In this document: piece after piece, positions 1-5,644 of the stretch
Position numbering within the stretch: the first letter of the stretch is position 1
Layout: each line of letters opens with the position of its first letter
Assembly (NCBI GenBank): GCA_024280195.1
Contig: JAJRQP010000320.1
Location: 1-10,497 of the forward strand
Direction of reading: 5' to 3'
Source: Bacteroidota bacterium
GTDB taxonomy: Bacteria > Bacteroidota > Bacteroidia > Flavobacteriales_D > Crocinitomicaceae
DNA: 10,497 nucleotides
Notes under the pieces: model-generated
The model's input: only the letters and a program-made list of their open reading frames with translations
Told to the model about the DNA's origin: nothing
Database searches by the model: none
Translations under genes and position numbers: made by a program

Positions 1-629
1 TGCCTGATGAAACCATTAAATCTTTGATGGGGATTGTGGTTGAAAAAGCATTGGTCAACGTTCAAGGCACTAAATTAAAATCTGATGGACCTTTGTTAAT
101 TACACATTGGGGCATGAGTGGACCTGCCATTCTTAAGTTATCTGCTTTTGGAGCAAGAATTTTAAGTGAAATAGATTACACATTTAATATTCAAGTTAAT
201 TGGGTGAATGAAGTCAATACAGACGTTGTGAGAAATCAAATTTTGCAGATAGTTCAAGAGAATGAAAATAAACTCGTAAGTAATTACCGTCCTTTTGGGT
301 TGCAGGATCGTTTATGGCAATTTTTATTGGAGAAATGTGAGTTTTCTAAAGATCACCGCTGGATGAACCTCGGAAAAAAAGGCGTCAATAAAATTGTAAA
401 TATTCTTACGAATGATATTTATTCTGTAAAAGGTAAAACAACTTTTAAAGAAGAATTTGTAACCTGTGGCGGTGTGAGTCTTAAAGATATTGATGTAAAA
501 ACAATGCAAAGTAAAGTAATTGACAATCTATATTTCTGCGGAGAAGTAATGGATATAGACGGGATTACTGGAGGGTATAACTTCCAAGGGGCATGGACAA
601 CTGGGTTTATTGCGGGGAAGTTAGGTTAA
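1..629 (+). CDS. HI0933/BaiN-family flavoprotein (NAD(P)/FAD-dependent oxidoreductase), 3' part
   Basis: The frame is open to the left edge (first full codon at base 3), so the N-terminal part with the FAD dinucleotide fold lies outside the window and the TTG at 24 is not a credible start. About 208 residues are visible. Family marks are the THWGMSGPAIL segment and the C-terminal run with TCGGVSL, then FCGEVMDIDG and GGYNFQGAW, where the flavin-binding GE-x-x-D-x-x-G and GGYN-x-Q-A motifs of the HI0933/YhiN group sit. The protein ends naturally soon after these motifs. Members are cytoplasmic flavoproteins; most have no assigned substrate, and a few gut bacterial members (BaiN) act on bile acids, which should not be transferred to this one. 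The TAA stop overlaps the stop of the opposing ABC ATPase gene. Family assignment is firm, function is not. Confidence 0.88.
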   Translation, partial: PDETIKSLMGIVVEKALVNVQGTKLKSDGPLLITHWGMSGPAILKLSAFGARILSEIDYTFNIQVNWVNEVNTDVVRNQILQIVQENENKLVSNYRPFGLQDRLWQFLLEKCEFSKDHRWMNLGKKGVNKIVNILTNDIYSVKGKTTFKEEFVTCGGVSLKDIDVKTMQSKVIDNLYFCGEVMDIDGITGGYNFQGAWTTGFIAGKLG

Positions 630-1330
630 AAACAAAAACCTAATAATTCTTTTTTACTAACAGAGTGATTGACTAATTGCATTATCTTCTCTTCAAAATT
701 AACGGCAAGAAAGTCACATTTCATATCTAGACTCAAGTCGATATCATGCGAAGAAAGAACAATGCATTTATTCATTTCTTTGGCAATCGATTTTAACATT
801 TCTAGCACCAATATCTTGTTAGAATAATCTAAAAATGCCGTTGGTTCATCCAGCAAAATAATGGGGGTTTCTTGCACCAAAGCTTTAGCTATGGCAACTA
901 GTTGTTTTTCTCCATCGCTGAGTTGCGACGTAAATCGTCCTCTTAAATGTTTAATTTTTAACCGAGAAAAAGAATCGGTAATCAATTTATTATCAGTACT
1001 TTGTAGTTTTCCAAAATAAGATGTAAAAGAGCTTCTTCCTAAAGCGATAAATTCTTCAACCTTTAAAAAATCAACATTTGGAAAATGACTAGAAACAAAG
1101 GATACTGTTTTAGGAAATTCTCCAAATGGTATTTCTATACTTTGTTTATTCTGCAGAAAAACCGATCCCGAAATAGGGGAGAGTTGACCACTAATCGTTT
1201 TTAAGAAAGTAGATTTTCCAGAGCCATTCTTACCTATTAAAAAATATAGTTGTCCTTTTTGCAACGTAAAGTTTTCAACCTCAAGAAGTGCTTGCTTGTA
1301 ACCGATTTTTAAGTTATCCGTTCTGATCAT
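626..1330 (-). CDS. ABC importer ATPase, FecE/BtuD type
   Basis: This 234-residue protein is the nucleotide-binding subunit that should power the permease encoded just upstream, at the inner face of the cytoplasmic membrane. Visible motifs in order: Walker A GKNGSGKST (33-41), signature LSDGEKQL (137-144, a variant of LSGGQ), Walker B IILLDEP (157-163), D-loop around 166-168 and the switch histidine in SSHD (His195). The Q-loop region (KTVSFVSSHFP, about 74-84) shows Ser where a Gln is usual. It falls into the group serving iron-siderophore, haem or cobalamin uptake, judged by its partner and motif spacing. The ATG lies in a 4-base ATGA overlap with the permease stop, so translation is probably coupled. 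The gene converges on the flavoprotein gene and their stop codons overlap. The substrate cannot be told from this subunit. Confidence 0.93.
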   Translation of the reverse strand: MIRTDNLKIGYKQALLEVENFTLQKGQLYFLIGKNGSGKSTFLKTISGQLSPISGSVFLQNKQSIEIPFGEFPKTVSFVSSHFPNVDFLKVEEFIALGRSSFTSYFGKLQSTDNKLITDSFSRLKIKHLRGRFTSQLSDGEKQLVAIAKALVQETPIILLDEPTAFLDYSNKILVLEMLKSIAKEMNKCIVLSSHDIDLSLDMKCDFLAVNFEEKIMQLVNHSVSKKELLGFCF

Positions 1331-2325
1331 CTCAGTCGATTTAAAATGAAGAAAATAACCATTGGAGCACCAATAATGGATGTTAAAACGTTAATTGGCA
1401 ACATGAAATACGGTTCTGCTAACTGAATAATAATATCGCAAATTAGAATAAACAATGCTCCCATCAATAAACTCGCTGTAATCAGAATGAAATGTTGTTG
1501 GGTTTTAAATAATATTCTCACCAAGTTTGGAACTGCCAACCCTACAAAGGCTATCGGTCCACAAAACGCGGTGACCAATCCTGTTAGAATCGCCGTGATG
1601 ACAATGATGATTAATCGAACTCGTTTAATGTTAACTCCTAGTAATTTAGCTTCCTGTTCTCCGAGAACTAAAATATTTAGAGGCTTAATAATTAGAAAAG
1701 CGCCAATGATTCCAATGATGGTTACCAATAAAATTAAGGGGATTTGAGTGAATTCGACCTTTTGCAAAGAACCAAGCGCCCAAAGCGTAAATACTTTTAA
1801 TTCTTGCGCATCACTTGCAGATTGTATGAAAGAAACAAAAGCACTGATAAATGAGCCGAGCATCAATCCTACTAAAAGTAAGGCTATTTGTGTTCGGACT
1901 AATCTAGAGAAAAAGAGAATGACCAATCCAAAAAGAAAGGCGCCGATTAATGCATTGGTGATGATTCCTAAATCAGATGCAAAGAATGGAATACCCGTCA
2001 TGATGCTTAATGCAACAAACAAACTAGATCCAGAATTAATACCTAGGACATAAGGTCCTGCAAGTGGATTGTTAAACAATGTTTGCATCAATAATCCAAC
2101 AACGGAAAGACTTGCTCCTGCAATTAACGCCATGAACAGGCGAGGTATTCGTATTTCTCTTGCGATAATTTCGTTGGGAATGTGTTCATGAAAATTGATA
2201 AGACTTTGCCAGAATTCTTTGGGAGTAATAGAAATTTGTCCAACTGATAAATGAACCAAAGCAAAAATTGGAATGCAAATTAGCAGAGCAAGTAAAATGA
2301 AGCTATGTTTTTTAGAAAGAACCAA
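1327..2325 (-). CDS. FecCD-family ABC importer permease
   Basis: A very hydrophobic 332-residue protein of the usual FecCD/BtuC length, expected to cross the inner membrane about ten times and form the channel for a chelated metal, haem or corrinoid. Family signatures are clear: RIPRLFMALIAG (59-70), QTLFNNPLAGP (81-91), the cytoplasmic coupling region LGEQEAKLLGV (221-231), GPIAFVGLAVPNLVR (256-270) and the terminal LPINVLTSIIGAP (309-321). Asn267 stands where the family usually has His in the VPH-x-x-R motif. The start is unusual: the codon before it is the TAG stop of the binding-protein gene in the same frame, and the first usable initiator is the TTG touching that stop. No ATG or GTG occurs between the stop and the first membrane segment, so TTG is the best choice. 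Its end overlaps the ATPase start by 4 bases. Confidence 0.92.
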   Translation of the reverse strand: MVLSKKHSFILLALLICIPIFALVHLSVGQISITPKEFWQSLINFHEHIPNEIIAREIRIPRLFMALIAGASLSVVGLLMQTLFNNPLAGPYVLGINSGSSLFVALSIMTGIPFFASDLGIITNALIGAFLFGLVILFFSRLVRTQIALLLVGLMLGSFISAFVSFIQSASDAQELKVFTLWALGSLQKVEFTQIPLILLVTIIGIIGAFLIIKPLNILVLGEQEAKLLGVNIKRVRLIIIVITAILTGLVTAFCGPIAFVGLAVPNLVRILFKTQQHFILITASLLMGALFILICDIIIQLAEPYFMLPINVLTSIIGAPMVIFFILNRLR

Positions 2326-3399
2326 CTATTTTATTTTTTGATAAAAATACAATTCTCGTCCTTGCATTAACTCTGGGTGAAAAATTTGAACTAAATCACG
2401 CAAGACTTCATGAGGCATTGCAGCACTTTGTTCCCAAAACTTATTCATATTATTAGAATAGCAATAGCTGTTTTTAGGGAAAGCTGTGAGATACTTAACC
2501 TTTGGGTTACTTTTTAGAACAGCTTCTTTATTTGGCATAGAAGTATTAATCCAAAAGTCAGTTTCAATGTTGTCTTTAATAATTCTCTCCATTGAGTACT
2601 CTTGACTTGCTGTTCCTTCTGTTTGAGAATAAATGTAATTGGCACCAGCATCTTTTAGAAGTGTTGCAAAGTAACTGTCGCCTCCTGGAGCGTACCAAAC
2701 ATCTCCAAATATACTTCCCGACAATGCAGAAGGGTGCTTTGTCAGTGAATCTGTCATTTCTAAAATACTTTCATATTCAGCAACGACATTTTCAAAATAG
2801 GCATCTGCTTCTTTCTCTTTCCCTGTAATGATGCCTATTAATTTGATCCATTCTGCTTTTCCTAGTGGGTGGTTTTCTCGCCAATCGTAAATAGGGACAA
2901 CTGTGATTCCAAGTTTAGCTAGTTTGTTCTCGTTGGGGAATTGATCGCCAAATCCATTGTAAAAAACAATATTTGCATTACTAGCAATAATTTTCTCTAT
3001 AGATGTATTCGTTTCATTTCCAAATGGTTGAGTTGTGTTTCTTTGAAGGTTACTAAGAATAGTGGTATCGAAAACAAAACTCTCATTATCTATTCCTATG
3101 AGTTGGTTTTGTTCGTTAAGAATGGAAATCATGCCATTAAGCGTTGCACTTAAACTGATGATTTTGTATTCTTTATTCGTTTTTATCGAGAATGTATTTT
3201 CCACCTCACCATTTTCAGGATTAAGAATTTCTAGCGAGTAACCTACGTTTGTTTTGATCAGATCAAAATTTGCGGCAAAGTCAATCGATAATGATTTTTC
3301 AATCATTTGAACTTCTTCTGTACAGCATTCTTCAGACTCTCTTTTACAAGAGCTGACAAGAATGACTGAAAGTGATAAATAAACGAGTAATCGATGCAT
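2326..3399 (-). CDS. Lipoprotein substrate-binding protein of the FecCD-type ABC importer
   Basis: A 357-residue lipoprotein expected to capture the substrate and deliver it to the permease. The start is set at the ATG giving MHRLLVYLSLSVILVSSC: a short basic end, a hydrophobic stretch and a lipobox VSSC with the lipidated Cys at residue 18. A longer frame from a TTG at 3462 would begin inside the preceding terminator and is rejected. The mature part follows the helical-backbone-metal-receptor/periplasmic-binding layout of BtuF/FhuD-like proteins: FGNETNTSIEKIIASNANIVFYNG (written as pieces: FGNET, SIEKI, NIVFYNG), VVPIYDWRE, and GDVWYAPGGDSYFATLLKDA. Just after the lipid Cys comes an acidic, Cys-containing stretch (ESEECC). 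First gene of a binding protein-permease-ATPase operon. Substrate is undetermined; iron-siderophore, haem and cobalamin are the realistic options, with no riboswitch or regulator seen to choose between them. Confidence 0.9.
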   Translation of the reverse strand: MHRLLVYLSLSVILVSSCKRESEECCTEEVQMIEKSLSIDFAANFDLIKTNVGYSLEILNPENGEVENTFSIKTNKEYKIISLSATLNGMISILNEQNQLIGIDNESFVFDTTILSNLQRNTTQPFGNETNTSIEKIIASNANIVFYNGFGDQFPNENKLAKLGITVVPIYDWRENHPLGKAEWIKLIGIITGKEKEADAYFENVVAEYESILEMTDSLTKHPSALSGSIFGDVWYAPGGDSYFATLLKDAGANYIYSQTEGTASQEYSMERIIKDNIETDFWINTSMPNKEAVLKSNPKVKYLTAFPKNSYCYSNNMNKFWEQSAAMPHEVLRDLVQIFHPELMQGRELYFYQKIK

Positions 3400-3403
3400 C
3401 TTA

Positions 3404-3437
3404 CAAATATGAGAAATGAATTTTGATTTTGAGCAAA
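3404..3437 (-). promoter_or_regulatory. Possible promoter of the ABC importer operon
   Basis: Reading the minus strand, CATATTTG (3411-3404) matches the Bacteroidota -7 element TAnnTTTG except at its first base, and a TTTG (3437-3434) lies 22 bases upstream. If used, transcription would begin at or within a few bases of the ATG at 3399, giving an almost leaderless message. The upstream TTTG is also the tail of the rplI terminator's T-run, so the match may be chance. Confidence 0.25.
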
Positions 3438-3472
3438 AAAAAGACCTGATTGAAAAAATCAATCAGGTCTTT
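3435..3472 (-). terminator. Intrinsic terminator of the rpsF-rpsR-rplI operon
   Basis: A perfect 14-bp stem (3440-3453 paired with 3459-3472, core GACCTGATTG) with a five-base loop is followed on the minus strand by a run of at least six T (3440-3435). It begins 17 bases after the rplI stop codon. No comparable T-run follows on the plus strand, so it acts for leftward transcription and separates the ribosomal operon from the ABC importer operon downstream. Confidence 0.93.
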
Positions 3473-3489
3473 AATAAATTAATCAATGA

Positions 3490-3936
3490 TTACTCACCAA
3501 CAACTTCAAAGCTAAATGTTGCTTGAACTTCTTTGTGAAGATTAGCAGATGCTTCGTAAGTTCCGATTTCACGGATTGGTTCGTTTTTGATTTTTAATGA
3601 TTTTCTGTCAATTTCAATTCCTTCAGCTTTAAGAGCATCAGATAATTGAATTGTGTTTACTGAACCAAAAATCTTTCCTTTTTCACCAACTTTAGTAACA
3701 ATCTTAACAGATGTTGCTTCTAGTTTCGTTCCTAATTCTTGCGCTTCAGCTAAGATTTTAGAATCTTTGTGAGATTTTTGTTTCATGATTTCAGCGTGTG
3801 CTTTCTTTGCAGATGCAGTTGCTAAAATTGCATATCCCTGAGGGATTAAAAAGTTACGACCATAACCAGGTTTTACTGTAACCATTTCGTTCGCGTATCC
3901 TAAGTTGTCTACGTTCTTCTTTAAAATTACTTCCAT
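3490..3936 (-). CDS. rplI: 50S ribosomal protein L9
   Basis: A 148-residue protein, the normal L9 length, that binds 23S rRNA near the base of the L1 stalk and helps keep the reading frame. The N-terminal domain carries the diagnostic PGYGRNFLIPQG (23-34), preceded by NVDNLG (8-13). A charged connecting helix (about 41-75, with KKAHAE) leads to the C-terminal domain containing GKIFGSVN (87-94). It is the last gene of the rpsF-rpsR-rplI operon, 30 bases after rpsR. The 30-base gap holds AAACAGGA, whose AGGA lies about 14 bases before the ATG, rather far for a normal ribosome-binding site; the same AAACAGGA occurs in the operon leader. A strong terminator follows. Confidence 0.98.
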   Translation of the reverse strand: MEVILKKNVDNLGYANEMVTVKPGYGRNFLIPQGYAILATASAKKAHAEIMKQKSHKDSKILAEAQELGTKLEATSVKIVTKVGEKGKIFGSVNTIQLSDALKAEGIEIDRKSLKIKNEPIREIGTYEASANLHKEVQATFSFEVVGE

Positions 3937-3966
3937 TTTGAAATTATTTTTCCTGTTTATAATCAG

Positions 3967-4230
3967 TTATTTCAACATATCCGCAACGTATGGAAGAACA
4001 GCAATGTGACGTGCACGTTTGATTGCTTTGTTCACTCTTCTCTGGTACTTCGCTGAAGTTCCAGTTAAACGTCTTGGTAATATTTTTCCTTGTTCGTTAA
4101 TCAGTTTCAATAAGAAATCTCCATCTTTATGATCGATGAATTTGATTTTGCTTTTCTTGAAACGACAGTACTTATCTTTTTTGATTTCGATGTTAATCGG
4201 AGTCAAATAACGAATATCATTTTGAGCCAT
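3967..4230 (-). CDS. rpsR: 30S ribosomal protein S18
   Basis: An 87-residue S18, which pairs with S6 on the platform of the small subunit. The family core ILPRRLTGTSAKYQ (50-63) is intact, followed by the basic helix with NKAIKRARH (67-75) and the conserved AVLPY near the end. The N-terminal YCRFKKSK (21-28) retains one Cys, typical of a zinc-free or partly reduced form. It lies 25 bases after rpsF with only a purine-rich AAAAAGAGAAAAA before the ATG and no clear Shine-Dalgarno. No ssb or priB gene is inserted between rpsF and rpsR, unlike the arrangement in many Firmicutes and enterobacteria. Confidence 0.98.
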   Translation of the reverse strand: MAQNDIRYLTPINIEIKKDKYCRFKKSKIKFIDHKDGDFLLKLINEQGKILPRRLTGTSAKYQRRVNKAIKRARHIAVLPYVADMLK

Positions 4231-4255
4231 TTTTTCTCTTTTTTAAGTTTAATAA

Positions 4256-4612
4256 TTAAGCTTCAGCTGGTGCTGATTTCTTTGCTCCTAATCTTTTTCT
4301 TCTCGATTCAGCGTATGCTAAATGATCAGCATCCATTCTCACAGTTAAGAATCGCATTACACGCTCATCTCTTTTGAAAGCAACTTCTAGTTCAGCAATT
4401 GCTTCACCTGGCGCTTCAAATTCTGTTAAAAAATAAAATCCTGTAGATTTTTTTTGGATAGGGTACGCTAATTTACGTAGTCCCCAACTCTCGGAGTGCT
4501 TAACTTTTCCACCCAATGAACCAACTTGGCTCTCGAATTTCTGCACTGCTTCCTTTGCCTGTTCTTCAGACAAAACGGGAGTTAAAATGAAAACAGTTTC
4601 ATAAGAATTCAT
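4256..4612 (-). CDS. rpsF: 30S ribosomal protein S6
   Basis: A 118-residue S6, a ferredoxin-fold protein that binds 16S rRNA as a heterodimer with S18. Recognisable parts are the start MNSYETVFIL, the WGLRKLAYPIQKKSTGFY segment around residues 43-60, and KRDERVMRFLTVRMD (about 79-93), which forms the usual last strand. The basic, Ala-rich tail after residue 100 is typical. It is the first gene of the operon and lies behind a promoter at 4670-4677 and a hairpin-containing leader of about 50 bases. In several phyla S6:S18 represses its own operon by binding the leader, so such control is possible here but not shown. Confidence 0.98.
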   Translation of the reverse strand: MNSYETVFILTPVLSEEQAKEAVQKFESQVGSLGGKVKHSESWGLRKLAYPIQKKSTGFYFLTEFEAPGEAIAELEVAFKRDERVMRFLTVRMDADHLAYAESRRKRLGAKKSAPAEA

Positions 4613-4645
4613 AAAATTGAATTTTGTTTATTAATAATAAATTAT

Positions 4646-4666
4646 TCCTGTTTCTTATAAACAGGA
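4646..4666 (-). promoter_or_regulatory. Hairpin in the rpsF leader
   Basis: An 8-bp perfect stem (4646-4653 with 4659-4666; minus-strand reading TCCTGTTT, loop ATAAG, AAACAGGA) lies at the predicted 5' end of the rpsF transcript, only a few bases after the -7 box. It has no T-run and so is not a terminator. It could stabilise the 5' end or take part in feedback control by S6:S18; the bulged CCG usually described for known S6:S18 leader sites is not apparent. Its 3' arm AAACAGGA recurs before rplI at 3951-3958. Confidence 0.45.
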
Positions 4667-4669
4667 GCG

Positions 4670-4677
4670 CAAAGATA
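4670..4677 (-). promoter_or_regulatory. Promoter -7 element of the rpsF operon
   Basis: The minus strand reads TATCTTTG, an exact match to the Bacteroidota -7 consensus TAnnTTTG, followed by GC. It lies 57 bases upstream of the rpsF ATG. No good TTTG element is found at the -33 position (the nearest is CTGTTTT). The same eight bases occur ahead of the cold-shock gene and the helicase gene. Confidence 0.65.
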
Positions 4678-4782
4678 TAAAAGTTAAGTGTAAAACAGTA
4701 ATAAACATTGCATTAAATTGCGAAAAGATAAAAAAAAGGTACTTACAATTCATCTTTTCATAAGTGTGTATAAAAAAGTTAG

Positions 4783-4806
4783 TTTACATTTTTTTATAAA
4801 TGTAAA
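4783..4806. repeat. AT-rich inverted repeat, possible operator or weak terminator
   Basis: TTTACATTT (4783-4791) and AAATGTAAA (4798-4806) form a perfect 9-bp inverted repeat around the six-base centre TTTTAT. A run of six T follows on the plus strand (4808-4813) and another follows on the minus strand, so a weak bidirectional terminator is possible. However, no gene points into it from either side, so a protein-binding site for the divergent promoters is an equally good reading. Confidence 0.35.
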
Positions 4807-4878
4807 GTTTTTTACTCTATGGTTTAGCTTACTTAATCGTTTTAATGCTAGGCTTCGTCTAGTTTGTAACAGATAGTT

Positions 4879-4908
4879 TTTGGAATAAAGCAAATAGATA
4901 TAACTTTA
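4879..4908 (+). promoter_or_regulatory. Candidate promoter of the DUF2490 gene
   Basis: TTTG (4879-4882) and TAACTTTA (4901-4908) are spaced 18 bases apart. The second differs from the TAnnTTTG consensus only in its last base. Transcription would start near 4913, just before the purine-rich AAAAAGGAG (4914-4921) that can serve as ribosome-binding site for the ATG at 4925, giving a very short leader. Confidence 0.5.
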
Positions 4909-4924
4909 CGAGAAAAAGGAGTGT

Positions 4925-5584
4925 ATGAAAGGGATGATAGTTTTAGTGTTATTAGTATTTGGTTTTATTCAGCAAAGTTTTGCTCAAAAACCAACAGATA
5001 CGGAATTGTGGACAGGAGTGGGAATGAAATTAAAAGTGACTGACAAACTAGGCTTGTCGTTGTCTCAACAATTTAGGTTCAATGATACTATTTCATCATT
5101 AGGTTCAGCTAATACAGATTTAGGTCTTAAAATTAAAGCAACGAATTTCTTGTCATTTAAGGCAACTTATCGCTACTCTGTTAAGCCAACGAAGAAAAAT
5201 AAAAGTAGAATTGCATTGGATGCAAACCTAAGTCTAAAAAAGAAAGATTTTCCTTTGTCGTTTAAGTATAGGTTGCGATTTCAGGAAACATTTAAACAAA
5301 ATTCAACAAAAAGATATGCGATTTTAAGAAATAAGGTTGAGTTAAAATACAATGCCAGTAAATTAGTAGACCCATTTATTGCCTACGAAATATACTTTCG
5401 TTTTAATGGGAGAAACGAATTTAGAACCTCTAGAATTACTGCCGGACTAGATTGGAGGTTATTAAAGTCTTTAAGTTTGACTACTTTTTACCGCATGCAG
5501 GAGGATATTTTCATCAAAAAACCTCAAAGGTCCCATATTATAGGTGTGCAATTGACTTATTCTATTGATGCTCGGAAGAAATAA
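4925..5584 (+). CDS. DUF2490-family outer-membrane beta-barrel-like protein
   Basis: A 219-residue protein with a Sec signal peptide (hydrophobic 4-17, likely cleavage after SFA at 18-20), so it is exported. The mature part begins with TELWTGVGMKLKVTDKLGL, then alternates short polar turns with amphipathic beta strands rich in aromatic and basic residues (QQFRF, KATYRYSV, FKYRLRFQE, LRNKVELKYN, AYEIYFRFN, TAGLDWRLL, TFYRMQED, IIGVQLTYS). This pattern, the LWTG opening and the RNK...PYE-like middle match DUF2490, a Bacteroidota-rich family of presumed small outer-membrane barrels with no known function. It has its own likely promoter and AAGGAG before the ATG, and lies 60 bases upstream of a T9SS-exported protein on the same strand. 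No catalytic motif is visible. Confidence 0.8.
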   Translation: MKGMIVLVLLVFGFIQQSFAQKPTDTELWTGVGMKLKVTDKLGLSLSQQFRFNDTISSLGSANTDLGLKIKATNFLSFKATYRYSVKPTKKNKSRIALDANLSLKKKDFPLSFKYRLRFQETFKQNSTKRYAILRNKVELKYNASKLVDPFIAYEIYFRFNGRNEFRTSRITAGLDWRLLKSLSLTTFYRMQEDIFIKKPQRSHIIGVQLTYSIDARKK

Positions 5585-5644
5585 TTAATTTTTTATAAGG
5601 CAACTAATTATGTTTATTTACGTTTTTAAATAAATAGAATCACT

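Larger units (their letters stand above)
4613..4924. other. 312-bp divergent intergenic region
   Basis: The region between rpsF (leftward) and the DUF2490 gene (rightward) is very AT-rich and has no credible coding frame, tRNA or riboswitch that I can recognise. It holds the rpsF promoter and leader hairpin on the left (4646-4677), an AT-rich inverted repeat in the middle (4783-4806), a small imperfect CTAG-flanked hairpin near 4848-4862, and a candidate promoter for the rightward gene at 4879-4908. Confidence 0.7.

Noticed and set aside
1487..2053. Two long plus-strand open frames inside the permease gene
   Set aside because: They lie antisense to a clear FecCD permease and their translations show no family features; they are by-products of its codon usage.
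2326..2328. Read-through fusion of binding protein and permease
   Set aside because: The lipoprotein end is natural, the fusion would conflict with the expected cytoplasmic N-terminus of a FecCD permease, and no read-through signal is recognised.
3400..3462. N-terminal extension of the binding protein from a TTG at 3462
   Set aside because: It would start inside the rplI terminator stem and place a polar stretch before a perfect lipoprotein signal that begins at the ATG at 3399.
4613..4924. tRNA, riboswitch or small coding gene in the largest gap
   Set aside because: No cloverleaf, no conserved riboswitch core and no frame with a start, length and composition like the neighbours.
5611..5636. 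AT-rich hairpin between the DUF2490 and secreted-protein genes (TTTATTTA/TAAATAAA) as a terminator
   Set aside because: The stem has no G-C pair in its core and no T-run follows, so it is unlikely to stop transcription; it is probably a product of base composition.
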